Part shown: positions 41,898 through 50,686 of the stretch, piece after piece
How the letters are laid out: every line of letters starts with the position of its first letter
Position numbering within the stretch: the first letter of the stretch is position 1
Origin: DATBGO01 sp963840095
GTDB lineage: Bacteria > Actinomycetota > Actinomycetes > Streptosporangiales > Streptosporangiaceae
DNA length: 64,000 nt
NCBI GenBank assembly: GCA_963840095.1
Contig: CAWIXN010000002.1
Coordinates: 372,001 to 436,000, forward strand
Direction of reading: 5' to 3'
Position numbers and translations under genes: made by a program
The notes under the pieces: model-generated
The model's input: only the letters and a program-made list of their open reading frames with translations
What the model was told of the DNA's origin: nothing
Databases searched by the model: none

Positions 41898-42896
41898 CTA
41901 CGGCTCAGGCGTTCCTGCCGCCGGCTTTTCTGCCAGCCCGCTGAACAGTTCAGCGTAGTCATAGGCGGCCTCGGGCTTGGCACGCACCGCCGCGTCGATC
42001 ATCTTGGCGTCCTCGCCGATGAGGATCCGCCAGGTCCCGGATCGTACCCCGTCGAGGATGATGGTGGCTGCCTCCGCTGCGGTGACCGGCGCTTTGTCCC
42101 GGAAGTCGGCGTTCGCCTGCACGAGCATCTGGCGAAGATCGGCGGCTGACGCGCCCTCGGCCAGCAGGCCGGCGCGAATCAGCTTGGCCTGGGTTTCGCG
42201 GGGGATCAGCTCCGCTACCTGGGCGTCGCTCATGTGCTCCAGTTCCGGCAGGCCGCGGGCCCGGAAGCTGTTCGCTACGATGTCGGTGCCCACGTGCCCG
42301 GGCATCACGACGGCGACCCGGACCTCCGGCGCGTTGACGCGGAGGTCTTCGATGAGCGCCTCCGAGAAGCCCCTTACAGCGAACTTGGCCGTGCTGTAGG
42401 CATTGTTCGGCATGCCCGGGCCCAGTGCCGCCCAGAAGCCGTTCACGCTGCTGGTATTGACCAGGACGCCGCCGCCGCCCGCGATGAGCAGTGGCAGGAA
42501 AGCGCGGGCGCAGTAATAGACACCCCACCAGTCGACGGCGAAGGTGCGCTCCCAGAACTCCCGGGGGCTGCTGACGAAGCTTTCGCCGCCCCCGATGCCC
42601 GCGTTGGAGAAAACCAGGTCGACGTGATCGCTGGCGTGCCCCTCGAGCAGCTCATCGCGAAACCGCAGGACCTGTGCCTCGTCGGAGACGTCGCAGGCAT
42701 GGCTGGTGACCCTGACGCCCGGCGGAGCGCCCGCCTGCGCCACAGTCGCGGTCTCCGCGACAGCGCCGGAGTTCAGGTCGCAGGCCGCCACCGAGCATCC
42801 CTGCGCCGCCAGCTGGCGGACAAGCTCGCGGCCCATGCCGGAGCCACCGCCGGTCACCACCGCTAGCTTCCCGGTGAACGAATCCATGGTGGACAT
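41898..42896 (-). CDS. SDR-family oxidoreductase
   Basis: A 332-residue classical short-chain dehydrogenase. Cofactor loop VVTGGGSGMGRELVRQLA (TGxxxGxG), CDLNSGAVAE, DLVFSNAGIGGG (NAG), catalytic Ser in NTSSVNGFWAALGPG and the Tyr/Lys pair in NAYSTAKFAVRGF. A longer than usual C-terminal segment (about 250-332) covers the substrate. Substrate unknown. GAAGGAG stands 8 bases before ATG 42896. The 330 bases to the next, divergent gene (42897-43226) hold no gene that I can support, only promoters. Confidence 0.92.
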   Translation of the reverse strand: MSTMDSFTGKLAVVTGGGSGMGRELVRQLAAQGCSVAACDLNSGAVAETATVAQAGAPPGVRVTSHACDVSDEAQVLRFRDELLEGHASDHVDLVFSNAGIGGGESFVSSPREFWERTFAVDWWGVYYCARAFLPLLIAGGGGVLVNTSSVNGFWAALGPGMPNNAYSTAKFAVRGFSEALIEDLRVNAPEVRVAVVMPGHVGTDIVANSFRARGLPELEHMSDAQVAELIPRETQAKLIRAGLLAEGASAADLRQMLVQANADFRDKAPVTAAEAATIILDGVRSGTWRILIGEDAKMIDAAVRAKPEAAYDYAELFSGLAEKPAAGTPEP

Positions 42897-43226
42897 CGCA
42901 CGACTCCTTCAGTCGGTTCGGATCAGATTCGCTGCCCGTAGCTGGGATTCCCGGATCAGCGCACCCTGGCTGCCGTTGCTCCAGCGCGTTCGGAGCCGCT
43001 TGCCTGCGGCCGGGAGGACAGTCGGTGATCAGGTGAATGCTCATTTCCGCTCCGGATCCGGCGCGGACTGCCAGGGATCATCTTCGAGGGCATTGGCATC
43101 GTCCTTGTGGCTTTAGACCCTACCCCGGTGACCTTCGGCTCTGCCTCCAGAGGAAGGCCCAGGCAAGCATGGCGCCGGAGAGAGGGTGGAAAGTGAACGG
43201 TCGAGCGAGATTCCTCAGGTGATCCG

Positions 43227-44129
43227 GTGATCCAGGTACGCGGACTGCGGATGTCTTATGGCGGGGTGGAGGCCGTGGCCGGCATCGACCTGGACGTCTA
43301 TCCGGGAGAGGTGTTCGCTTTCCTCGGGCCGAACGGTGCGGGCAAGACCACGACCGTGGAAATCCTGGAAGGATACCGGCGTCGCACCGCCGGCGATGTC
43401 TCGGTCCTCGGGGTAGATCCGGTCGACGCGGATGGCGACTGGCGGGCGCGCATCGGCGTGGTTCTGCAGGAGTCCGAGCCGCAGGCCGAGTTCACGGTCG
43501 AGGAGTGCGTCTCGGTCTATGCCGGGTACTACCCCAGGCCACGGGCGGTATCCGAAACGCTAGACCTGGTGGGCCTGGCAGACCGCAGGAACGCCCGGTG
43601 CGGGCGGCTATCGGGTGGGCAACGCAGACGGCTGGATGTGGCTCTTGCCCTGATCGGCGATCCGGAGCTGTTATTCCTCGACGAACCGACCACCGGGTTC
43701 GATCCCGCGGCGCGGTTAGGGGCATGGAATGTGATCGCCGGGCTCCGCGACCTGGGCAAGACCATCTTCCTGACCACTCACTACATGGAGGAAGCCGAGC
43801 ACCTGGCCGACCGGATCGCGGTAATTGCCCAAGGGCACATCGTCGCCGAGGGCACCGCGAGCACTCTCGGCGGGCGTGACCTCAAGGCTTCAGCGGTCAG
43901 CTTCAGCCTGCCGCCGGGCGTGTCCGCCGCCGACCTGCCGTCCCCCGTGACTGCCTGCGTGACCAGCGTCTCCGGAGACAAGGTGGAAGCAAGGACGCCG
44001 AGCCCGCTGCCTTTACTCGGCGCACTGGCCGCCTGGGCACAGGCACGAAAGGTTGATCTTCCCGACGTTCAGGTATTCCGCCCGACGCTAGAAGACGTCT
44101 ACCTGCAACTGACCCGGGAACCCCAATGA
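43227..44129 (+). CDS. ABC transporter ATPase (exporter type)
   Basis: A 300-residue nucleotide-binding subunit with Walker A GPNGAGKTTTVEILEG near residue 37, Q-loop VLQESEPQAEF, signature LSGGQRRRLDVALAL, Walker B LLFLDEPTTGFDPAA and switch FLTTHYMEEAEHL. A C-terminal extension of about 80 residues follows, ending in TLEDVYLQLT, usual for CcmA/DrrA-like exporters. GTG 43227. The stop overlaps the ATG (44126) of the permease gene, so the two are coupled. Confidence 0.92.
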   Translation: MIQVRGLRMSYGGVEAVAGIDLDVYPGEVFAFLGPNGAGKTTTVEILEGYRRRTAGDVSVLGVDPVDADGDWRARIGVVLQESEPQAEFTVEECVSVYAGYYPRPRAVSETLDLVGLADRRNARCGRLSGGQRRRLDVALALIGDPELLFLDEPTTGFDPAARLGAWNVIAGLRDLGKTIFLTTHYMEEAEHLADRIAVIAQGHIVAEGTASTLGGRDLKASAVSFSLPPGVSAADLPSPVTACVTSVSGDKVEARTPSPLPLLGALAAWAQARKVDLPDVQVFRPTLEDVYLQLTREPQ

Positions 44130-44946
44130 CCGCCCTCATTCAAACTACTGACTACGCCGCCGGCTCCGCCGCCAGTTCCTGCACCTGACCATCCACCAGT
44201 TCCGCGCCGACCTGCACTGCTTCTTACGCAATAAGGGGAGCGTGTTCTGGACGCTCGCCCTCCCGATCCTGTTTCTCGTGATCTTCGGGTCGGTGTTTCA
44301 GCACCAAAACGTCGCCGTACCGGGCGGAAGGATGGACGAACCGGCCTACTACGTTCCCGGTATCGTCGCCTACGGCCTCATAGCCGCCACGTTCTCGAAC
44401 CTCGTCGTCTCGGTTGTCCGCTACCGAGAGGCAGGCATCTACAAACGTCTGCGTGCCACGCCGCTTTCGTCGGGCGCGATCATTGCGGCCCGTGCCCTCG
44501 TTGCTGCCCTGTCTGCCCTGGGGATCACCGCTATCTTGGTCGCTATCGGCTGGGCTGCGTTCGGAGGGCATATCCCCGGTCGAACGGCCCCGGCTTTTTT
44601 CCTCGCCATCATTGTGGGGGCAGTGGTCTTCTGCTGTCTGGGCTTCGCCGTGGCCAGCCTCATCCGCAACCTCGACGCCGCCCAGCCGGTCATCCTGGCC
44701 ATCGTCCTTCCGCTTTGCTTCCTCTCCGGTGTCTTCATTCCCATCTTGGAACTGCCTGCATGGCTGGTCGATGTCGGCAGGATCTTCCCGGTGCACGCTT
44801 TGGCGGACGCGCTTCTTGTTGCGTATAACCCGCACACCGCGGGGAGCGGGCTCAATTGGGCCGACCTCGCGATTCTCGCCGCCTGGGGGGCCGCGGCGCT
44901 CATCGTCGCCACCCGGCGCTTCGACTGGCTCCCGCGCGGTCGCTGA
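44126..44946 (+). CDS. ABC-2 type permease, apparently frameshifted near its 5' end
   Basis: The ATG at 44126 overlaps the ATPase stop (ATGA), but its frame (MTALIQTTDYAAGSAA) meets a stop after 19 codons. One base over, the frame reads LRRQFLHLTIHQFRADLHCF, LRNKGSVFWTLALPILFLVI and on through an intact ABC-2 permease to 44946, with helices such as GVFIPILELP-flanked LAIVLPLCFLSG and the coupling loop YREAGIYKRLRATPLSSG. This is what a one-base loss in the GC-rich run at about 44150-44170 would produce. The only standard start in the long frame is GTG 44242 (234 residues), inside the first membrane segment. Either a sequencing error or a damaged gene. Confidence 0.7.
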
Positions 44947-45034
44947 GCCGGGAAGTTCACCTGGTCACCGCCAGTCGCCGGCCAGGCGGCAGACGAGCCG
45001 GACACGGCCCATGGTCTTATGCCTTTCGGGCTGG

Positions 45035-45952
45035 TCAGGCGGGGCGGGGGCGGCGGTGCAGCAGCCAGATCGTGGCGCCGAGCGCGACGGCGGCGAGCGC
45101 CACGAAGATGCCGGCCTCGATGGACTGGAAGGTCCAGAACCGGTCGGCGGGCTGGTACAGGTAGGTATTGCCGGACTGGTTTGCCAGCTGGCCGCCACCC
45201 GAACCTAGCACCCAGTCCCCGATGTGGCCGGTTACCGGCGGGATGAAGCCTAGGCCGTAGCCGGCACCGTGCGCCGCCAGCGAGGCCTGACTCTGCAGGA
45301 ACGTCAGCGGCGCCTGGAAGTGGGGGCGGAGCACGTACTCGACCACGAGCCGGATGGCCAGCCACGGGATGAACGCGGCGACCATCGCCGGGATGCTGCG
45401 GCGTATCAGCAGCCCGGCCAGGACGGCGAACCCGAACGCGCACAGGATGTAGGCGGTCAGGACCAGGCCCTCGTAGTCGTAGGCGTTGTTGATGAAATGG
45501 CCGGTGAGCCGGTCCATCGGCGCGCGGTACCAGGTGATCACCGCGGTGATCGCCGCGCCCAGCACGATGACCCCGCCGGTGACCAGGGCGAGCTTGACGG
45601 CCAGCCACCGGGTCCGGGTAACGCTCTGGCTCCAGGCCAGCCGCCAGGTGCCGAATTCCAGTTCGCGGGCGACCAGCGGCGCACCGATGAGGACCCCGAG
45701 CAGCCCGGGGGCTATCAGCAGCACGCTCCAGAACGCGACGTTGACCTCGGAGCCGAACCGGTTCGTGAAGGTCATGATGTCTGTCTGGCAGCTGGTGGCC
45801 GGGCCGCGGGCCAGGCAGGCGGCCAGGCCGTCGTTGCTGAATGCCGTGCGCATCGAGGTGCTGACCACGATGGCGTATATCGCGAGGGCGGCGAGCAGGC
45901 CCAGGCAGGCGATGGCCTGGCCGCGGTGCTGCCGCCAGTTCACCCAGATCAT
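45035..45952 (-). CDS. ABC transporter permease (YtrA-type operon)
   Basis: A 305-residue membrane protein with about six helices (AIACLGLLAALAIYAIVVST, VAFWSVLLIAPGLLGVLIGA, ALVTGGVIVLGAAITAVITW, LTAYILCAFGFAVLAGLLIR, IFVALAAVALGATIWLLHRR) and the ABC-2 element ELEFGTWRLAWSQSVTRTRW. It pairs with the ATPase it overlaps by 4 bases. ATG 45952 follows GGAGG. An inactivated relative of the same permease lies at 15028-15683. Cargo unknown; related GntR/YtrA operons respond to cell-wall antibiotics. Confidence 0.87.
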   Translation of the reverse strand: MIWVNWRQHRGQAIACLGLLAALAIYAIVVSTSMRTAFSNDGLAACLARGPATSCQTDIMTFTNRFGSEVNVAFWSVLLIAPGLLGVLIGAPLVARELEFGTWRLAWSQSVTRTRWLAVKLALVTGGVIVLGAAITAVITWYRAPMDRLTGHFINNAYDYEGLVLTAYILCAFGFAVLAGLLIRRSIPAMVAAFIPWLAIRLVVEYVLRPHFQAPLTFLQSQASLAAHGAGYGLGFIPPVTGHIGDWVLGSGGGQLANQSGNTYLYQPADRFWTFQSIEAGIFVALAAVALGATIWLLHRRPRPA

Positions 45953-46887
45953 CGTGTTACCTCCGTTACGGTCGGAGCGGTATCGTCTGTTGCCGTCGCC
46001 TCGGGGCGGCGCTGCAGGTAGGCCATGACCAGCGGTTCGAAGCCCACCGGGTCGGCCTGCCACCCGGGGCGCTGCTGCGCCGGGAGCCGGGCCGGGTCGG
46101 CGCGGACCACGACGGTGGAGTGCCGTTCGCTGTCGGTGCGGTGGATCGGCAGCCCGGGAAGCTCGGCGTCCGGGGTCGTGCGAGGGACGGTGAGCAGCCG
46201 GTGCGCCGCGAGCAGGTCATCGGCCGGCCCGGCCACCTGCACCCGCCCGCCGTTGAGCACGATCAGCCAGTCGCACAGCCGCTCCAGCTCGGCGACCACG
46301 TGCGAGGAGATGATCACGGTCAGGCCGGTGCCGACGGCCGCGGCCATCAGCTCCCGCATGAACTCCAGGCGGGCGACCGGGTCCAGGCTGGAGACCGGCT
46401 CGTCGAGCACCAGCAGCGGGGCGCGCTTGGCCAGCGCCATGGTCAGCGAGACCTGGGCCCGCTGCCCGCCGGACAGCGCCTTGATCTTGCGCTTGAGCGG
46501 GATGTCCAGCGCGCCCATCCGCTCCTGCGCCAGTTGCTGATCCCAGCGGGGGTTCATCGCCCGGCCGAAGTGGACCATGTCCCCGACGCTGAAGTCGCGG
46601 TACAGCGGATGGTCCTGGGCAACGTAGCCGACCTGCGCCAGCCTCGCCGCCGTACGCGCGCGGGAGGTCACGCCGAACACCGACACCTGCCCCTCGGTGG
46701 GCTCTAGCAGCCCGATGATCATCTCTAGCAGCGTGGTCTTGCCCGCGCCGTTCGGGCCCACCAGGCCGGCGATCACGCCGGCCGGAACCTCGAGCGTGCA
46801 GTCGCGCAGCCCCCACAGCTGGCCGTAGCGCCTGCCGAGCCGGTCGGCCCGCAGCGCCGGGGCGCCGCCGCCGACGTCGTTGTTCAT
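45949..46887 (-). CDS. ABC transporter ATPase (YtrA-type operon)
   Basis: A 312-residue nucleotide-binding subunit: Walker A GPNGAGKTTLLEMIIGL near residue 42, VGYVAQDHPLYRDFSV Q-loop, signature LSGGQRAQVSLTMALAK, Walker B LLVLDEPVSSLDPVARLE and IISSHVVAELERLCD. The C-terminus (about 230-312) is extended. The start is ATG 46887, sharing one base with the GntR stop (TGATG), so the order regulator, ATPase, permease is tightly coupled. Confidence 0.92.
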   Translation of the reverse strand: MNNDVGGGAPALRADRLGRRYGQLWGLRDCTLEVPAGVIAGLVGPNGAGKTTLLEMIIGLLEPTEGQVSVFGVTSRARTAARLAQVGYVAQDHPLYRDFSVGDMVHFGRAMNPRWDQQLAQERMGALDIPLKRKIKALSGGQRAQVSLTMALAKRAPLLVLDEPVSSLDPVARLEFMRELMAAAVGTGLTVIISSHVVAELERLCDWLIVLNGGRVQVAGPADDLLAAHRLLTVPRTTPDAELPGLPIHRTDSERHSTVVVRADPARLPAQQRPGWQADPVGFEPLVMAYLQRRPEATATDDTAPTVTEVTR

Positions 46888-47276
46888 CAGACCCTCTCCT
46901 TCCTCATGTCTTGGCGGGCGATGGCGATCAGCGCCGTCACCGCCTCGTCGTCGAGCCCCGCCTCCTCGGCCGCACGCAGCCATTCCTCCAGCGATGCCCG
47001 CAGGGCCTCCTGGGCGTCCGGCAGGCCCGGGGACGATGTGGCGGTGATGAAGGTGCCCTGGCCCGGCCTGCCGCCGGCCAGCCCCTCGTGCTCAAGCTGC
47101 CGATAGGCCTTGACCACCGTGTTCGGGTTGATCGCCAGGTCGCTGGCGACGTCCTTGACGGTCGGCAGCCGGTCACCCTCCTGCAGGTAGCCCAGCAGCA
47201 GCGACTGCCGCACCTGGTGGACCAGCTGCAGATATGGCGGGACGCCCGAGGAGCCATCAAGCCGGAACCGGAACAT
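46887..47276 (-). CDS. GntR-family regulator, YtrA subfamily
   Basis: A 129-residue short GntR regulator. The winged helix is complete: GVPPYLQLVHQVRQSLLLGY, LQEGDRLPTVKDVASDLAIN, PNTVVKAYRQLEHEGLAGGR and GQGTFITA. The short C-terminus (about 80-129, helical, acidic) without a large effector domain defines the YtrA group, which usually represses its own ABC operon and is relieved by envelope stress or antibiotics. First gene of the three-gene operon; operator candidate directly upstream. Confidence 0.9.
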   Translation of the reverse strand: MFRFRLDGSSGVPPYLQLVHQVRQSLLLGYLQEGDRLPTVKDVASDLAINPNTVVKAYRQLEHEGLAGGRPGQGTFITATSSPGLPDAQEALRASLEEWLRAAEEAGLDDEAVTALIAIARQDMRKERV

Positions 47277-47286
47277 CCGCCTTCTT

Positions 47287-47314
47287 CCATCATGACATTA
47301 TTCTATGATGATGG
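47287..47314. promoter_or_regulatory. GntR/YtrA operator, perfect inverted repeat
   Basis: CCATCAT (47287-47293) and ATGATGG (47308-47314) form a perfect inverted repeat with a 14-base AT-rich centre, starting 11 bases before the GntR ATG. On the minus strand a TAGAAT -10-like hexamer lies inside it, so binding would block transcription. Long, AT-centred repeats of this kind are typical of YtrA-type regulators. Confidence 0.6.
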
Positions 47315-47532
47315 TATAACGGTAAAGACGTCGCGAGGCGCTGTCAAGCCGCTAACGCCCTGATGTCGGTGGCCGTCAAGAGCGTCCGGGTTCGCTCAGC
47401 CCGGTTCGCTCCTTCCCCCCGTGCAGGGTTGACCTGCGACACGGCTGCTGTGCTTTCATACCGGGCCGCTGATGCCCATACTTGGTGCCCAGTCACCGGG
47501 AGTGCCGGTCGGCTCGGCCAAAGGGGAATTTC

Positions 47533-48078
47533 ATGGACCTGACCACGGTTACCGTGCGCCGGATCGCCGTTGCCGCGGCGGCCGCGTGCGCCGCGATCCT
47601 CGCGCCCGCGATAGCCCTCGCTGCGCCCGCAGCGCCGAGCCGTGCGACTTCGCCAGCGGCCGCGCCCGGCTGCCAGACGCCCGGGCTGGTCATCTGGCTC
47701 GACACGAACGGCAGCGGAGCGGCCGGCAGCGTGTTCTACAACCTCAAATTCACCAACCTGTCCGGGCGGCGCTGCACGCTGAACGGCTACCCCTTCATCA
47801 CCGCGGTCAACCTGCGGGGCCATCAACTCGGGCGCCGGGCCGCCTTCGATCACTCCCGCGTACCGCACGTGGTGACGCTTGGCCCGGGCCGGACCGCTAC
47901 AGCGGTCCTGCAGATCGTGGACGTCGGCAATTTCCCGGCGTCCGCCTGCCGTCCGGTCACCGCGGCTGGCCTCCGGGTCTTCCCGCCCAATCAGACCAGG
48001 TCAAAGATGGTCCCGTTCCCGTTTGGCGCCTGCTCGCGGAGCGGGCCGATCTACCTGATGGTGCGGCCGGTTCGCTAG
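47533..48078 (+). CDS. Secreted DUF4232-like protein
   Basis: A 181-residue exported protein with a signal peptide (RRIAVAAAAACAAILAPAIA, cleavage after ALA near residue 30). The DUF4232-like domain follows: GCQTPGLVIWLDTNGSGAAG, FYNLKFTNLSGRRCTLNGYP, TAVNLRGHQLGRRAAFDHS and FPPNQTRSKMVPFPFGACS, with Cys pairs typical of the family. Such proteins are common, extracellular and of unknown role in actinobacteria. ATG 47533 is supported by AAAGGGG 6 bases upstream; the frame begins earlier but without a ribosome site. Confidence 0.82.
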   Translation: MDLTTVTVRRIAVAAAAACAAILAPAIALAAPAAPSRATSPAAAPGCQTPGLVIWLDTNGSGAAGSVFYNLKFTNLSGRRCTLNGYPFITAVNLRGHQLGRRAAFDHSRVPHVVTLGPGRTATAVLQIVDVGNFPASACRPVTAAGLRVFPPNQTRSKMVPFPFGACSRSGPIYLMVRPVR

Positions 48079-48160
48079 CGGCGAGCGAATGGTGCGGCCG
48101 GCTTGTCAGCAGCGAGCCGGGCTGCCTGCGCCTGGCCCTCTTCACATAGACTCGCCGCCC

Positions 48161-50335
48161 ATGAGCAGCGAGCCGAAGGATGCCGCCAATCCAATTTCTG
48201 CCGCTATTACAGGCGACCCGGCCAGCCTGGACCCACCCGCCGCCCGGCGGGCCGGCCGCGAGCGGACCTTTCACAGCGACACGTTCATCGATGAGTACGC
48301 CTGGCTTGGCGACAAGGACAATCCGGAGACGATTGCCTTCCTGGAAGCCGAGAACGCCTACACCGAGGCAATGATCGCCGGTCAGGCCGAGCTGCGCGAC
48401 ACGATCTTCGGTGAGATCAGGGCCCGGACCCAGGAAACCGACCTGTCGGTGCCGTTCAGGAAGGGCGGCTGGTGGTACTACGTGCGGACCGTGGCGGGCA
48501 GGCAATACCGGGTTCACTGCCGCCGGGCGGTTCGCCCGGATGACGCCGGGCCGCCCATGACGGCCAGCGGCGAGCCGCTGGAGGGCGAAGAGGTCCTGCT
48601 CGACGGCAACGAGCTAGCGGGCGACGCCGGGTTCTTCTCGCTTGGCACCTTCGACGTGAGCCCGGATGGCAGGCTGCTGGCCTACTCGACGGACTTCGCC
48701 GGCCGCGAGCGCTTCACCATGCGGATCAAGGACCTGGTTACCGGTGAGACGGCAGCCGACCAGATCCCTGACACGTTCTACGGCGCCGCCTGGTCAGCTG
48801 ACGGCTCGGCGCTGTTCTACCTGACCGTGGACGACGCGTGGCGCCCTTTCCGGGTGTGGCGGCACATGATCGGGACGCCGGCCGACGACGACGTCATCGT
48901 TTTCGAGGAGCCCGATGAACGGTTCCGGGTCGGCATCGAGCTCACCCGCAGCGAGCGCTACCTCTGCCTGACCGTGGCCAGCACGCTGACCAGCGAGGCA
49001 TGGCTCCTTGATGCCACCGAGCCCGCCGGCCGGTTCAGGGTGGTGGTGCCGCGCCGGCAGGGCGTCGAGTACCGGGTCGAGCACCAGGCCGGCGCCGACG
49101 GCGATCGCCTGCTGATCCTGCACAACGACCACGCGGAGAACTTCGAGCTGTCGGCCGCGCCGCTGGCCGACCCCGGCACCTGGACCACGCTCGTCCCGCA
49201 TCGTGACGACACCAGGCTGCTCGGCGTGGATGCGTTTGCTGAATTCCTGGTGATCTACTTCCGCCGTGACGGGCTTACCAGGCTGCGGGTGATCCGGGAT
49301 GACGGCAGCGAGCACGAGTTGTCCTTCGGCGAGCCGCTCTACCAGGTGACGCCAGGCATGAACCCGGAGTACGCGGCGAGCCGGTACCGGCTCAGCTATA
49401 CGTCGCTGGCCACGCCTGCTTCGGTCTACGACTGTGACATGGCCACCGGCGAGCTCACCCTGCTGCGCCGCCAGCCGGTGCTCTCGCTGCCCGGCGGGCG
49501 CGACTTCGACCCGGGCGACTATGAGCAGCACCGGGAATGGGCGACGGCCGGCGACGGCACCAGGGTGCCGATCTCGCTGATCTGCCGCAGGGGCACGCCG
49601 CGCGACGGCACCGCGCCGCTGCTGCTCTACGGCTACGGCAGCTACGAGATGTCGATCGACCCTGCCTTCTCCATCCCGCGGCTGTCGCTGCTCGATCGCG
49701 GCTTCAGTTACGCGATCGCGCATGTCCGGGGGGGCGGCGAGATGGGCCGCCGCTGGTACGACGACGGCAAGATGCTGCGCAAGACTAATACGTTCACGGA
49801 CTTCGTGGCGTGCGCCGAGCACCTGGTGCGCCGGGGCTGGACGGCGCCGTCCCTGACGGTGGCGCGCGGCGGGTCCGCAGGCGGGCTGCTGATGGGCGCG
49901 GTCGCCAACCTGGCGCCGGATAAGTTCGGTGGCATCGTCGCGCAGGTGCCGTTCGTGGATCCGCTCACCTCCATCCTGGATCCGTCTCTGCCGCTCACCG
50001 TGGGGGAGTGGGAGGAATGGGGCAACCCGCTGCACGACCCGGCGGTGTACGCGTACATGAAGGCCTATGCGCCGTACGAGAATATCGTGCCCGGTCGTGC
50101 CTACCCTCCGATCCTGGCCATTACCAGTCTCAACGACACTCGCGTGCTTTACCGTGAGCCAGCCAAATGGATTGCCAGGCTGCAGGCCTCGGCAGCGGGC
50201 GGCCCATTCCTGCTGAAGACCGAGATGGTCGCCGGGCATGGAGGCCGCAGCGGCCGGTATGACGCCTGGCGCGAGGAGGCGCTGGTCCTGGCGTGGATCG
50301 TGACCACCGCCCGGGTGCTGCCCCAGGCCGCCTAG
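48161..50335 (+). CDS. Prolyl oligopeptidase family protein (oligopeptidase B-like)
   Basis: A 724-residue S9 serine peptidase. The N-terminal seven-bladed beta-propeller (about 80-420; WWYYVRTVAGRQYRVHCRR, LAYSTDFAGRERFTMRIKDL) gates access. The C-terminal alpha/beta-hydrolase has the nucleophile Ser in VARGGSAGGLLMGAVAN (near 570), Asp in ILAITSLNDTRVLYREP and His in VAGHGGRSGRYDAW. It cleaves short peptides, probably after basic residues in oligopeptidase B fashion, in the cytoplasm (no signal). ATG 48161 is taken because the family-like N-terminus begins there. It is the last gene before the secretion cluster. Confidence 0.93.
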   Translation: MSSEPKDAANPISAAITGDPASLDPPAARRAGRERTFHSDTFIDEYAWLGDKDNPETIAFLEAENAYTEAMIAGQAELRDTIFGEIRARTQETDLSVPFRKGGWWYYVRTVAGRQYRVHCRRAVRPDDAGPPMTASGEPLEGEEVLLDGNELAGDAGFFSLGTFDVSPDGRLLAYSTDFAGRERFTMRIKDLVTGETAADQIPDTFYGAAWSADGSALFYLTVDDAWRPFRVWRHMIGTPADDDVIVFEEPDERFRVGIELTRSERYLCLTVASTLTSEAWLLDATEPAGRFRVVVPRRQGVEYRVEHQAGADGDRLLILHNDHAENFELSAAPLADPGTWTTLVPHRDDTRLLGVDAFAEFLVIYFRRDGLTRLRVIRDDGSEHELSFGEPLYQVTPGMNPEYAASRYRLSYTSLATPASVYDCDMATGELTLLRRQPVLSLPGGRDFDPGDYEQHREWATAGDGTRVPISLICRRGTPRDGTAPLLLYGYGSYEMSIDPAFSIPRLSLLDRGFSYAIAHVRGGGEMGRRWYDDGKMLRKTNTFTDFVACAEHLVRRGWTAPSLTVARGGSAGGLLMGAVANLAPDKFGGIVAQVPFVDPLTSILDPSLPLTVGEWEEWGNPLHDPAVYAYMKAYAPYENIVPGRAYPPILAITSLNDTRVLYREPAKWIARLQASAAGGPFLLKTEMVAGHGGRSGRYDAWREEALVLAWIVTTARVLPQAA

Positions 50336-50338
50336 CCG

Positions 50339-50356
50339 GGCGGCAGGCCGGCCGCC
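50339..50356. terminator. Hairpin after the oligopeptidase gene
   Basis: GGCGGC and GCCGCC pair across a 6-base loop immediately after the TAG of the peptidase. Short stem without T-run, so only a weak terminator candidate. The rest of the 351-base gap (50336-50686) has no gene; GTTAATTACCCGG near 50540 is the most promoter-like AT-rich stretch ahead of the secretion operon. Confidence 0.35.
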
Positions 50357-50686
50357 GTCCGTCATGCTGACCGGCCCTGAGCAGGATATGAGCAGGTCAG
50401 GTGGCTGTCACAGTCACCGTCACACCGGACGGAGTCTGATAAGCACGCCTGCGGATGTCCCCGCGGCCCAGGCGGCAAAGGGGCAGGGCAGGTCAGATGT
50501 CACCGTGATGGCCACCGTGTTTGCCGGGCAAGCGTTAATTACCCGGTCATATCGCAAAGCGGCCGGCGCGTCGGCGGCCGCAAAGAGGCTCTTGGCTGGA
50601 CGTTTGACGCAGAATGGTGCCCGGGACGGGCAAGGGTTCGCCGCAACTCCTTGCTGCGCGGGCGCAGGAGAGCGGGCGGAGGCGTG

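Noticed and set aside
48794..50365. 523-codon minus-strand frame opposite the oligopeptidase
   Set aside because: Composition is His/Arg/Gln-rich shadow sequence, while the plus strand has all peptidase motifs.
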